NCBI RefSeq assembly: GCF_003515705.1
Contig: NZ_QWEH01000019.1
Location: 1-64,000, forward strand
Direction of reading: 5' to 3'
Source of the DNA: Oceanobacillus profundus
GTDB taxonomy: Bacteria; Bacillota; Bacilli; Bacillales; Amphibacillaceae
DNA: 64,000 nt
A model generated the notes under the pieces. The model worked only from the letters and a program-made list of their open reading frames with translations. It searched no databases and was not told the DNA's origin. The translations under genes were made by a program, and so were the position numbers. Each line of letters starts with the position of its first letter. Positions within the stretch are counted from its first letter, which is position 1. Below are positions 35,742 to 44,616 of this stretch, one piece after another.

Positions 35742-35770
35742 ATAATACTATTAATCTCTCCGAATGTCAA
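35742..35770 (-). promoter_or_regulatory. Promoter of the ROK-ABC operon
   Basis: On the minus strand TTGACA (35765-35770), a 17-bp spacer and TATTAT (35742-35747) form a strong sigma-A promoter directed at the ROK gene. Confidence 0.7.
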
Positions 35771-35831
35771 CGTTTACATAACTAAAAATAAAGTTAATTT
35801 TAATTTGAGTTACTATTTTTAAAATTAACAC

Positions 35832-35861
35832 TTTACAAAAGAGAATACAATCCGCTACAAT
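35832..35861 (+). promoter_or_regulatory. Promoter of the lyase gene
   Basis: TTTACA (35832-35837), an 18-bp spacer and TACAAT (35856-35861). The predicted start point, near 35868, falls inside operator 3. Confidence 0.6.
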
Positions 35862-35862
35862 G

Positions 35863-35885
35863 ATTGGTAAGTAAGGTTAACTAAC
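35863..35885. promoter_or_regulatory. ROK-type operator 3, at the lyase gene
   Basis: ATTGGTAA-N7-TAACTAAC matches operator 1 at 13 of 16 half-site positions with identical spacing and overlaps the likely transcription start of the lyase gene. Confidence 0.5.
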
Positions 35886-35923
35886 TGTAAAGAAATATAA
35901 TACACAATATTGAGGTGTAGGAT

Positions 35924-37324
35924 ATGAATAGAATGAAGGAGCAGTTTGAAGCGGCTGAAGGAGTTGAATTTCCTGGTAAGACCTATATGGATGAACTGCT
36001 AAAGCCGGTATTTGATGATCAAAAAAAGTATTTATTTGAAGCAATGTTTAAAATCCATAAAGCACATACTATTATGTTGATGGAGCAGGGGATTTTAACA
36101 GGTGATGAGTGTACTGAAATTTTAGAAGCTGTGAAGCAGGTAGAATGTATTGACCGAACTGAATTAATGTATTCTTCTCAACATGAGGATCTTTTTTTTC
36201 TTGTTGAGTCTCGGTTAGGGGATCTTATTGGGACTGATCTAGCAGGAAAAATGCATATTGCAAAAAGCAGAAATGATATGGGAGAAGCGATGTATCGCAT
36301 CGTTATTAGAGATTATATTGAACAAGTGATTATAGAAGCGGAACAATTAAATAAAGCAATTCTTTATCAGGCAGAAAAACATGCTGAATCAATTATGCCA
36401 GCTCATACGCATACACAACCTGCTCAGCCAACAACATTCGGGCACTACCTTGTAGCTATTTATGATAATTTAGATCGAGACATTCAAAGATTAAAACAGG
36501 CTTATGCAACAGTGAATAAATCACCAATGGGTGCAGCTGCAATTACTACTACAGGGTTTCCTATAAATAGAGAGCGTATGGTAGAATTGCTTGAATTTGA
36601 TGGACTAATAGAGAATTCATATGATGCAATTGGAACAGGTGATTATCTAATTGAAGCAGCGCAGGCTTTAGTTAGTTTAATGACGAATATGGGGAGGTGG
36701 CTTCAAGAGTTGTTACGTATGGCATCAAAAGAGGTAGGTTTAATAAAGGTTTCTAATGCATACGTTCAAATTAGCAGTATTATGCCTCAAAAAAGAAATC
36801 CAGTTTCGATTGAGCATTCTCGTGCAATTGCAAGCAGTGCGGCTGCAGAAGGGCTGGCGGTAGTTCATATGATTCATAACACCCCTTTTGGAGATATAAA
36901 TGATACGGAAGACGATCTGCAACCACATCTATATGCAGGTTATCAAAAAGCTACACGAGTGTTGCGATTAATGCGTGCTGTTATGCTTACGTTGGAGTTT
37001 AATAAGGGACGAGCTTATCAACAAGCGAGAGAAAATTTGATAACGATTACAGAGCTTGCGGATGTATTGGCAAGGGATTACCGTATTTCATTTCGGGCAG
37101 CACATAAAAAAGCAAGTGCAATTGCCAAAAACGTAGAAGAAGCAGGAAAAGAACTATATGAAATTTCACTATCGAAAGTAAATGAATGGCTTAGCGATGT
37201 TCAACTTAAAAATGAAGATTGGCAAGCAATTATTGATCCAAAACAATTTGTAGCACGAAGAAGCATAACTGGTGGGACAAACCCTGATGTCGTAAGAGGG
37301 ATGATTGAGAAGAGAAAGAAGTAG
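35924..37324 (+). CDS. Argininosuccinate-lyase-like enzyme (fumarase/aspartase superfamily)
   Basis: A 466-residue member of the fumarase/aspartase superfamily closest to argininosuccinate lyase. It has 'AKSRNDMGEAMYR', 'MPAHTHTQPAQPTTFGHYL' and the signature loop 'SSIMPQKRNP' (284-293). The loop is preceded by Ile where ArgH has Gly, and followed by Val-Ser where ArgH usually has Asp. No argG or other arginine gene is near. It diverges from the ROK-transporter operon and has an operator-like repeat at its promoter, so it probably cleaves a fumarate-yielding C-N bond in the imported compound, as EDDS lyase and similar paralogues do. The substrate is unknown. GAGGTG precedes the ATG. Confidence 0.82.
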   Translation: MNRMKEQFEAAEGVEFPGKTYMDELLKPVFDDQKKYLFEAMFKIHKAHTIMLMEQGILTGDECTEILEAVKQVECIDRTELMYSSQHEDLFFLVESRLGDLIGTDLAGKMHIAKSRNDMGEAMYRIVIRDYIEQVIIEAEQLNKAILYQAEKHAESIMPAHTHTQPAQPTTFGHYLVAIYDNLDRDIQRLKQAYATVNKSPMGAAAITTTGFPINRERMVELLEFDGLIENSYDAIGTGDYLIEAAQALVSLMTNMGRWLQELLRMASKEVGLIKVSNAYVQISSIMPQKRNPVSIEHSRAIASSAAAEGLAVVHMIHNTPFGDINDTEDDLQPHLYAGYQKATRVLRLMRAVMLTLEFNKGRAYQQARENLITITELADVLARDYRISFRAAHKKASAIAKNVEEAGKELYEISLSKVNEWLSDVQLKNEDWQAIIDPKQFVARRSITGGTNPDVVRGMIEKRKK

Positions 37325-37491
37325 TCCCTGGTTAGTAGTATATTAAGCTGAGAGAAGGTAGCTTTCACGTGAAAATATGGAAGTCGATCTTCTTGCAATT
37401 AAGGCATTAATTAATCAACGAATTCTTTCATATTTCTACTTGCTAATCATGATAAGTATTGTGTTGCCTATCATATATGTATACAAATAAA

Positions 37492-37526
37492 AAAATACCC
37501 TTCTAAGGATGCAAGAAGGGTATTTT
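37492..37526. terminator. Bidirectional terminator between lyase gene and ald
   Basis: A 12-bp stem (AAAATACCCTTC with its complement), with A and T tracts on both sides. Confidence 0.85.
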
Positions 37527-37535
37527 CCATGGGAA

Positions 37536-38666
37536 TTATATTATTGCAGGTTCATTTATTACTTCTTCCAATGAAATGTAATTATAACCAAGATCGTGGG
37601 CAACGGCTTCATAGGTTACTTTTCCATTGATGACATTCACACCAGTGCCAATTGCAGGGTTATCCTGGATCGCTTTAGCAACCCCTTTTGCGCCTATTTG
37701 TGCTGCGTATGGCACGGTAACATTCGTTAAGCCAACTGTTGCAGTACGTGGTACAGCGCCAGGGATATTCGCAACTGCATAATGAAGTACATCATGTTTT
37801 ACATAGATTGGATCATCATGAGTAGTAGGGTGGTCAACAGTTTCAAAATTTCCACCTTGGTCAATTGCGACATCGACAATCACGGATCCTGGCTGCATAG
37901 ACCTAACCATGTCTTCACTAACAAGCTTCGGTGCCTTTGCACCTGGAATTAAAACCGAACCAATAACTAAATCAGAAGTTTTCACTGCTTCTGCAATATT
38001 GTAAGGGTTAGACATTAACGTTTGAATGCTTGAACCAAAGATATCATCTAGTTCACGTAAACGAGTTGGGTTCAAATCAATAATGGTAACTTCAGCTCCA
38101 AGACCGAGCGCAATGCGAGCAGCGTTCGTACCTACAACACCACCGCCAATGATAGTAACTTTTCCACGGTTAACACCTGGAATTCCACTTAGCAGAACTC
38201 CTTTACCGCCTTTTGATTTCTCAAGGTATTGTGCTCCGATTTGAGTTGCCATTCGACCAGCAACTTCACTCATTGGAGTAAGCAATGGCAATGTACGGTT
38301 AACCGTAATCGTCTCATAAGCAATTGCAGTTACTTTATTTTCCACTAACGCTTGGGCTAATTCTGGCTCTGCTGCTAAGTGGAGATATGTGAATAGTATT
38401 AACCCTTCACGAAAATACTTATATTCAGATGGGAGCGGCTCTTTTACTTTCATAATCATTTCGGATTTTGACCAAATCTCTGAAGCGCTATCAATGATGG
38501 AAGCACCAGCTTCGATATACTCTTCGTTTGTAAAGCTGCTTCCTAAGCCCGCGTCCTTTTCAATAATGACTGTTTGCCCTGCTTTTACTAAATTCACTAC
38601 CCCTGCAGGTGTCATTGCAACACGGTTTTCATTATTTTTAATCTCTTTGAGTACCCCTATAATCAT
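37536..38666 (-). CDS. ald: Alanine dehydrogenase
   Basis: A 376-residue NAD-dependent L-alanine dehydrogenase (alanine to pyruvate plus ammonia), a cytosolic hexamer in relatives. It starts '[18 protein letters not shown]', has the catalytic region 'LFTYLHLAA', the dinucleotide motif '[14 protein letters not shown]' and 'DVAIDQGG'. I chose the ATG at 38666 because GAGGAG lies 9 nt before it; the ATG three codons earlier abuts that site. The PucR-type regulator AdeR is encoded just upstream in the same direction, matching its known role as activator of ald in B. subtilis. Confidence 0.95.
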   Translation of the reverse strand: MIIGVLKEIKNNENRVAMTPAGVVNLVKAGQTVIIEKDAGLGSSFTNEEYIEAGASIIDSASEIWSKSEMIMKVKEPLPSEYKYFREGLILFTYLHLAAEPELAQALVENKVTAIAYETITVNRTLPLLTPMSEVAGRMATQIGAQYLEKSKGGKGVLLSGIPGVNRGKVTIIGGGVVGTNAARIALGLGAEVTIIDLNPTRLRELDDIFGSSIQTLMSNPYNIAEAVKTSDLVIGSVLIPGAKAPKLVSEDMVRSMQPGSVIVDVAIDQGGNFETVDHPTTHDDPIYVKHDVLHYAVANIPGAVPRTATVGLTNVTVPYAAQIGAKGVAKAIQDNPAIGTGVNVINGKVTYEAVAHDLGYNYISLEEVINEPAII

Positions 38667-38777
38667 GTTTACCATCTCCTCAAAAGCTATTTATAATCTT
38701 ATGATAACGCTTTCTTTTGGTATTTTCTTCATTAAAAAAGATGAAAAAAAGAAGGGTGGTTTGTGTATTTGCACAAA

Positions 38778-40040
38778 TCACCCTTCATGCATGCGTTCCA
38801 TAATAAAGTCTAAATAAACGAGAGTCTTCTGTTTTGGGTCCTTTAAGTCCAGCATAGCGACTTCCCGAATTCGTTTTAGACGATAGTTCATCGTATTCGG
38901 ATGAATAAATAATTCCTTTGCTGTTTGATAAACATTGCAATCACAGTTTAAATAAGCTTGTAAAGAATCGGTAAGGGAAGTGTGGTGTTTCTTATCATAT
39001 GATCGTAATCTTTCAATGTATTTATTCTTCCGACTTTTACTTGCTTTTTGAATCGCAAACAGCTCTTCTATAAATTGATAGACTCCGAGGTCTTCATATA
39101 AATAGATACCTTTTAGATCTTTTGCATATTTTTCTTTTAGATTTAATACGCTTAGTGCTTGTTTATAGCTCTCATTTATTTGCTTCGCTTCACCATAAAA
39201 GATTCCAGCTGAACCGTTGACATTTTTTAATGCAAGTTGGTTACTGATTTTTTCTATAATTTGTTTGATAAATTCCCCTAATAAATAGGCCGGATCTTCC
39301 TTCTTACGATGATGACGAACAAGGACAATAAATTCATGACTATCAAATAGGCGAAAAAGGGATTTAACTTGTAACTGTGTTTCTGCTAAATAGTATGCAT
39401 ACTTTTCAATTTGCTCCGTTATTTGATCTTCAAATCGTATGACAACGACTGCAAGCTCACCCTCTAATTGAACGTTAAGTTGTTTTGCTTGTTGGTTTAA
39501 TTTATCGGTGTCTTTAATTTGTCCAGTAAGTAATTGCCAAAAGAGGTCATTATAACTTTCTTCTGATTTTCTATTCCGTTTCGGGTGCTTGAAGAATAAT
39601 TTACGAACTTGCTTAGCGACTTCCTGCAGTAGTTCGAGTTCATCTTTACCCAGTTTTTTATTACCAGTATGTGCCCATATAAACCCCAGAATTTCATTTT
39701 TTTCACGAATGGATATAGCTACACGATTTCCGAGCCCGATTTCATTAATTTGTGGGATGACAACAGCTTCATCTTGATCGATAAGTTTAGACATAACACC
39801 TTTTTTCCAGAGCCCATTAATTACATTATCCGGGACTTTTCGATTCATAATGGTGCCGATTCGTGCTTCGTCAATATTTTCTTTATGCTTACTGTAGGAT
39901 ACAACATGATGGTTAGAATCTTCTATTGTAATAGGACACTCGAATATTTCACCAATCCAATCAGCTAACTGATCGGCTGAATCAAATTCTTCATTCATTC
40001 TGCTTTTTAAAAGCTCTAGGTGATTAGTTTTATCGCGCAT
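38778..40040 (-). CDS. adeR: PucR-family activator of ald
   Basis: A 420-residue regulator of the PucR/CdaR group. The N-terminal half is a GAF-like sensor ('IGEIFECPITIEDSNHHVVSY', here as a guide to residues 29-49), the middle a GGDEF-like region, and the C-terminus an HTH_30 domain ('LTDSLQAYLNCDCNVYQTA', 'LFIHPNTMNYRLKRI'). In B. subtilis the equivalent protein, AdeR, activates alanine dehydrogenase. It lies 111 bp upstream of ald in the same direction. Alanine as ligand is inferred. Confidence 0.85.
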   Translation of the reverse strand: MRDKTNHLELLKSRMNEEFDSADQLADWIGEIFECPITIEDSNHHVVSYSKHKENIDEARIGTIMNRKVPDNVINGLWKKGVMSKLIDQDEAVVIPQINEIGLGNRVAISIREKNEILGFIWAHTGNKKLGKDELELLQEVAKQVRKLFFKHPKRNRKSEESYNDLFWQLLTGQIKDTDKLNQQAKQLNVQLEGELAVVVIRFEDQITEQIEKYAYYLAETQLQVKSLFRLFDSHEFIVLVRHHRKKEDPAYLLGEFIKQIIEKISNQLALKNVNGSAGIFYGEAKQINESYKQALSVLNLKEKYAKDLKGIYLYEDLGVYQFIEELFAIQKASKSRKNKYIERLRSYDKKHHTSLTDSLQAYLNCDCNVYQTAKELFIHPNTMNYRLKRIREVAMLDLKDPKQKTLVYLDFIMERMHEG

Positions 40041-40219
40041 GAAATATACCTTCCTCTTCAGTAGCTGTTGTAGCCTGTTATGTTAGTAAAATAAACGTAA
40101 CACAAATAGGATTTGAGTAGATAAACGAACTTTCTAATTCACATTTTAGTATATACACAAATAGATTTCATCTTTTAGCTGTTATAATTTAAAAGGAAAC
40201 ATCTGAAGGGGGAGACACG

Positions 40220-41317
40220 ATGAAAAATACACTTAAAATTGGAAGCGCTTTTATAGGAGTGATTGTTGGAGCAGGATTTGCTTCTGGACAAGAAGTATTA
40301 CAGTACTTTACTAGCTTTGGAGTTATGGGTATTGTTGGTGCAATTATTGCAAGCGCTTTATTTGCGTATGTTGGGATGGTGCTTGTTTGGTTGGGCAGCC
40401 GTGCACAAACAACATCTCATAAAGGGGTAATCTATAATATAAGCGGTCGATATCTTGGAAAGGTTATTGACTATATTCTTATTTTTACTTTGTTTGGAGT
40501 AGGGGTAGTAATGATTGCTGGAGCAGGATCAAATTTAAATCAGCAATTTGGCATGCCGTATGTTTTTGGGACAACCTTGATGTTGTTGCTTGTAATCTTA
40601 ACAGGGATGTTAAAAGTTGATCGGATTGTTTCCATCATTGGGAGTATTACTCCTTTTCTAGTACTGTTTGTCTTAATCATTTCAGTATATAGTTTTCTAA
40701 CATTGGATGGATCGTTCGCAGCTCTCGATAGTCTCGCGAGGGAACAGCCAACTTCATTACCGAACTGGTTTATCTCGGGAATTAATTATGTTTCCTTTAA
40801 TACGGCAGTGGGAGCATCAATGGCAATTGTTATGGGTGGGACTGAAGCAAATAGAAAAACAGCTGCAATCGGTGGGCTAGTTGGGGGGCTTGGTCTAGGA
40901 GTTTTAATTTTACTTAGCCACTTTGCTATTTTTGCTAAGATAGAAGAGGTTGGCAGCTTAGATATGCCAATGCTGGGCATCGTAAATAATTTATCGCCAC
41001 TACTTGGTGTGGTGATGTCAATTGTTATATTTGGAATGATTTATAATACAGCGGTCAGTATGTTCTTCTCATTTGTCGTACGATTTGCAGAGGTTGGAAC
41101 AAAACGTTATAAGCCATTCCTAATAGGAACGATGATTGTCGCATATGTTGCAAGCTTTGCAGGATTTACACACTTAGTCAGTTATTTTTATCCGCTGATT
41201 GGGTATCTCGGGCTTGTTCTTATTGCAGTACTAATCATTACGCCATTTAGAATGAAAAAAATTGAAAAGGAAAGCCATCTAGAAATGGAAGATGAGCAAC
41301 AGAGGGAGTTAGGGTAA
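40220..41317 (+). CDS. ykvI: YkvI-type membrane transporter
   Basis: A 365-residue protein with ten or so membrane helices, starting 'LKIGSAFIGVIVGAGFASG', a glycine-rich first helix typical of APC/NSS-like transporters. It resembles the YkvI family of bacilli, whose substrate is unknown. The tail is short and charged (KKIEKESHLEMEDEQQRE). GAAGGGGGAG lies before the ATG. It is divergent from adeR across 179 bp, so AdeR could also control it and alanine is one possible substrate; this is context-based inference. Confidence 0.78.
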   Translation: MKNTLKIGSAFIGVIVGAGFASGQEVLQYFTSFGVMGIVGAIIASALFAYVGMVLVWLGSRAQTTSHKGVIYNISGRYLGKVIDYILIFTLFGVGVVMIAGAGSNLNQQFGMPYVFGTTLMLLLVILTGMLKVDRIVSIIGSITPFLVLFVLIISVYSFLTLDGSFAALDSLAREQPTSLPNWFISGINYVSFNTAVGASMAIVMGGTEANRKTAAIGGLVGGLGLGVLILLSHFAIFAKIEEVGSLDMPMLGIVNNLSPLLGVVMSIVIFGMIYNTAVSMFFSFVVRFAEVGTKRYKPFLIGTMIVAYVASFAGFTHLVSYFYPLIGYLGLVLIAVLIITPFRMKKIEKESHLEMEDEQQRELG

Positions 41318-41384
41318 CAGAGTATAGCGTTTATAAATTCAAAAGGATTGTAACATATCAGCATTTGTGCAATTGAAAAATAAT

Positions 41385-41417
41385 AAAACCCTACAGGACA
41401 AAATTCCTGTAGGGTTT
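41385..41417. terminator. Bidirectional terminator between ykvI and swrC
   Basis: A perfect 12-bp stem (AAACCCTACAGG with CCTGTAGGGTTT), loop of 8 nt, A/T-rich flanks. Confidence 0.8.
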
Positions 41418-41420
41418 AAC

Positions 41421-44400
41421 TTAGTTTTCTTCGATTTCTTTGCGGTTTTTCTTAAATAGCTTGGATAGTAATTCATAAACAAGCGGTACAACAAGCAATG
41501 TTAATAAGGTTGAGCTTGCTAGACCTCCGATTACTGTAATACCAAGGCCTTTTGAGATTAAACCGCCACCGCCATTACCAAATGCTAATGGAAGTAATGC
41601 GCCCATTGTTGCTAGAGCTGTCATTAAGATTGGGCGAAGACGTGTTGCTCCAGCTTCGAGAATAGCTTCTCGTAATCCCATTCCATCTCGCTCCATGTGG
41701 ATGATTCGATCGACAAGGACGATTGCATTTGTTACAACAATACCGATTAACATGAGGAGACCCATCATAACGGAAACTGAAATGGTTTCCCCAGCGATAA
41801 GTAATCCGACAAATGAACCGATAATCGCGAATGGTAGGGAGAATAGAATTGCAAATGGTGCAAGTCCTTCACCAAACGTGACAACTAAAACAAAGTAAAC
41901 GATCGCGATTGCAGCAAGCATTGCAATACCGAGCTGGGTAAATGTTTCTTCCATATCTGCTGCAACACCAGCGACACCCATTGTTACACCTTTTGGTAAG
42001 TCGAGCTCTTCAATCGCTGCATCAACGTCAGCAGTTGCTTTTGAAATATCATCTTCTGTAATCGTTCCGGTAACAGTAGCGTAGTACTCATTGTTACTAC
42101 GTGATAGTGTATTCATCGTTGTTCCTTCTTCAACCGTTACAAGTTCCGAAAGTGGAATTGTTGTTCCGGGCTCCATTTGTAATGGAACTGGAATATCCAG
42201 CATTTCCTCAATTGACTGCGGATCGAAAGTCTGCTCTTGTTGTACGATAACATCAAGTGTTTCGCCATCTTTTTCAACTGTTGTGATGATATCCTTTGTT
42301 GACGAGGTATTTAGCATCATAACAATTTGACCAGTTGTTAAGCCGTATTGCAGTAGGTCTTGCTGATCTACTTTTAATACATGTTCAACATATGCATCCT
42401 CTGCACTTGACGAAACATCATCAATTCCATCTATTTTAACTACTTCTTCTTCAACCATGTGGACAGCTTCGGTTAGATTATCTAAATCCTCGCTATAGAA
42501 TGTATAGCTTACTTCATTCGTTGCCATTCCCATAGAAGAGAAGTCTTGGCTTTTCCACTCACCTGATTGATCGATGTTTGTGACATACTCTAAGATTTCG
42601 TCACGTGCCTGCGGGAAATCTTCCATGTCTGGGTCGAAGATCAAGTACATTAATGCACCGCCAGCTCCGCCGCCCATCATAGCTGCATTTGGATCTGCTG
42701 TTTCTGAATCATTTACAGAAAGCTGAACAATATCGATATCTTCATGTGTTAATAATTCGTCTTCAACCTCTGTAATGTTTTCAAGTGTATCATCCATTAA
42801 TTCGCCGGCTTCAGGTGTATACGTTAGGTACATAACCTTCTCTTCTTCACTGCCTAAGAAGCTGAAGCCGATTAGTGGTGTCAGCATCAAGCTGCCTACT
42901 AACAATAGTATTGATACGATGGACATAATCACTTTATGATTTAGTGTCCAGTCGAGAACCTTTTTATAGCTTCTCGCAAGTTTTCCTTGTTCCTTATGCT
43001 GGCTTTCTGTTTTTTCACTATATAATTTTTTCTTAAATAAGAAATGTGAAAGTGCAGGTACGATTGTAATCGCAACGATTAGTGAAGCAAGAAGTGCAAA
43101 TGTCATGGTTAATGCAAATGGCATAAACAATTCGCCAACCATCCCACCGACAAAAATAAGTGGTGCGAAAACCGCAACAGTAACGATGGTTGAAGATAGA
43201 ATTGGTTTGTACATTTCTATGGTTGCCTCGCGGACAAGCGCTCTTCCAGAAAGTTTTTCTTCTTTCAAATGAATCCTGCGATAAATATTTTCTACTACAA
43301 CGATGGAGTCGTCAATTACCCGGCCAATTGCAACGGTGACTGCACCCAGCGTCATAATATTTAATGTAATATCCATCCAGTTTAGCAGAAGTAATGCCAT
43401 AAATACGGATACTGGAATCGAGATAATGGAAATAATCGTTGATTTAAAGTCACGCAAGAAAAGTAATATAATCAAAACAGCAATTAAGCCGCCGAACAAT
43501 GCTTTTTCAATCATAGTATTGACGGAATCCTGAATTGGCTGACCTTGGTCAAGGGATACATCAATAATTAATCCTTCATTCGCTTCTACTTCTTCTTCAA
43601 CTAGGTCTTTTACTTCATTTACAACGTCGACCGTATTATCCTGTTGACCTTTGACAATTTGGATTGCTATTGCGTCCTCGCCATTTGTACGGGAGACAGA
43701 CTCTACTTTACCAACAGTCTCGATAGTTGCAATATCTCCTAGTTCTACAAATGGAGCAGGGTTTGATTCTGATGGTGTAACAGGTATAAGCATTCCTTTA
43801 AGCTCATCTTCTGTCATGAACTTTCCATCTACTGCTACCGCCTGTTCACCTTCTTCAAATTCATACAGCCCTAGAGAAACAGCCATATCACTAGCTTGTA
43901 TCATTTCCTCAACAGTATCTTCTGTGATATCAAGCTCTGCCATCAATTCCTGATCATATGTCAGCTCTACCTCTTCAATGTGTTGCCCTGTGATAGTAGC
44001 AGATGCAACACCATCGAGTTTTTCGATTTTTGGTAGGAGGTTGTCGTTAACGGTTGATGTTAACTCCACAATATCTTCTGTTGAACTACTGACACTTAAT
44101 GCTACGACTGGCATCATGTTCATGCTAATCGATGAGATGATTGGTTCCTGTGCATCATCTGGCAATGTGACATTATCCAGTGCTGATTGCAGTTCACGTT
44201 TTTTCTCATCCATATCAATTCCGTAATCATATTCAACTTGAATATTTGCGATATTAGATGATGAATTGGAATAAACGGCCTTAATGTCTTCAAGCCCGTT
44301 AATTGCTTTTTCAATTGGTATGGAAACTTCATCCATAACCTGTTCTGGAGTTGCACCTGGATATACATCCATCACCATGAGGTAAGGAATATTAATATCC

Positions 44401-44516
44401 GGAATCATCTCCGTTTTCATTCGCGTCCCTGAATAAATACCTGAAGCAGTAATAATAATAGTCAGCAGCCATACTGCCAGTTTATTTTTCAGGACAAAAT
44501 TTACAATACCTTTCAC
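41421..44516 (-). CDS. swrC: RND-family efflux transporter
   Basis: A 1031-residue AcrB/MMPL-superfamily RND transporter. It begins 'FVLKNKLAVWLLTIIITASG' (helix 1), then 'PDINIPYLMVMDVYPGATPEQV', a conserved porter-domain start. Two large extracytoplasmic loops (about 35-330 and 550-830) alternate with six-helix bundles; 'VAIGRVIDDSIVVVENIYR' holds the proton-relay Asp pair in helix 4. It matches B. subtilis SwrC (YerP), which exports surfactin and gives resistance to it. The divergent TetR gene is the YerO counterpart. No membrane-fusion protein gene is adjacent, normal for Gram-positive relatives. Confidence 0.9.
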   Translation of the reverse strand: MKGIVNFVLKNKLAVWLLTIIITASGIYSGTRMKTEMIPDINIPYLMVMDVYPGATPEQVMDEVSIPIEKAINGLEDIKAVYSNSSSNIANIQVEYDYGIDMDEKKRELQSALDNVTLPDDAQEPIISSISMNMMPVVALSVSSSTEDIVELTSTVNDNLLPKIEKLDGVASATITGQHIEEVELTYDQELMAELDITEDTVEEMIQASDMAVSLGLYEFEEGEQAVAVDGKFMTEDELKGMLIPVTPSESNPAPFVELGDIATIETVGKVESVSRTNGEDAIAIQIVKGQQDNTVDVVNEVKDLVEEEVEANEGLIIDVSLDQGQPIQDSVNTMIEKALFGGLIAVLIILLFLRDFKSTIISIISIPVSVFMALLLLNWMDITLNIMTLGAVTVAIGRVIDDSIVVVENIYRRIHLKEEKLSGRALVREATIEMYKPILSSTIVTVAVFAPLIFVGGMVGELFMPFALTMTFALLASLIVAITIVPALSHFLFKKKLYSEKTESQHKEQGKLARSYKKVLDWTLNHKVIMSIVSILLLVGSLMLTPLIGFSFLGSEEEKVMYLTYTPEAGELMDDTLENITEVEDELLTHEDIDIVQLSVNDSETADPNAAMMGGGAGGALMYLIFDPDMEDFPQARDEILEYVTNIDQSGEWKSQDFSSMGMATNEVSYTFYSEDLDNLTEAVHMVEEEVVKIDGIDDVSSSAEDAYVEHVLKVDQQDLLQYGLTTGQIVMMLNTSSTKDIITTVEKDGETLDVIVQQEQTFDPQSIEEMLDIPVPLQMEPGTTIPLSELVTVEEGTTMNTLSRSNNEYYATVTGTITEDDISKATADVDAAIEELDLPKGVTMGVAGVAADMEETFTQLGIAMLAAIAIVYFVLVVTFGEGLAPFAILFSLPFAIIGSFVGLLIAGETISVSVMMGLLMLIGIVVTNAIVLVDRIIHMERDGMGLREAILEAGATRLRPILMTALATMGALLPLAFGNGGGGLISKGLGITVIGGLASSTLLTLLVVPLVYELLSKLFKKNRKEIEEN

Positions 44517-44565
44517 CTTTACACCTGCCCTTATTTGACTTATGATACTACGTTATTTATAATAA

Positions 44566-44579
44566 TGACTACTTGGTCA
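44566..44579. promoter_or_regulatory. Candidate YerO operator
   Basis: TGACTACTTGGTCA has perfect TGAC/GTCA ends and lies in the 100-bp spacer between swrC and yerO. The identical 14-mer recurs at 44811-44824 inside yerO. Confidence 0.55.
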
Positions 44580-44616
44580 ATTGTCAATGTTAGAAGCGGG
44601 AAAGGAAGTGGAAAAT

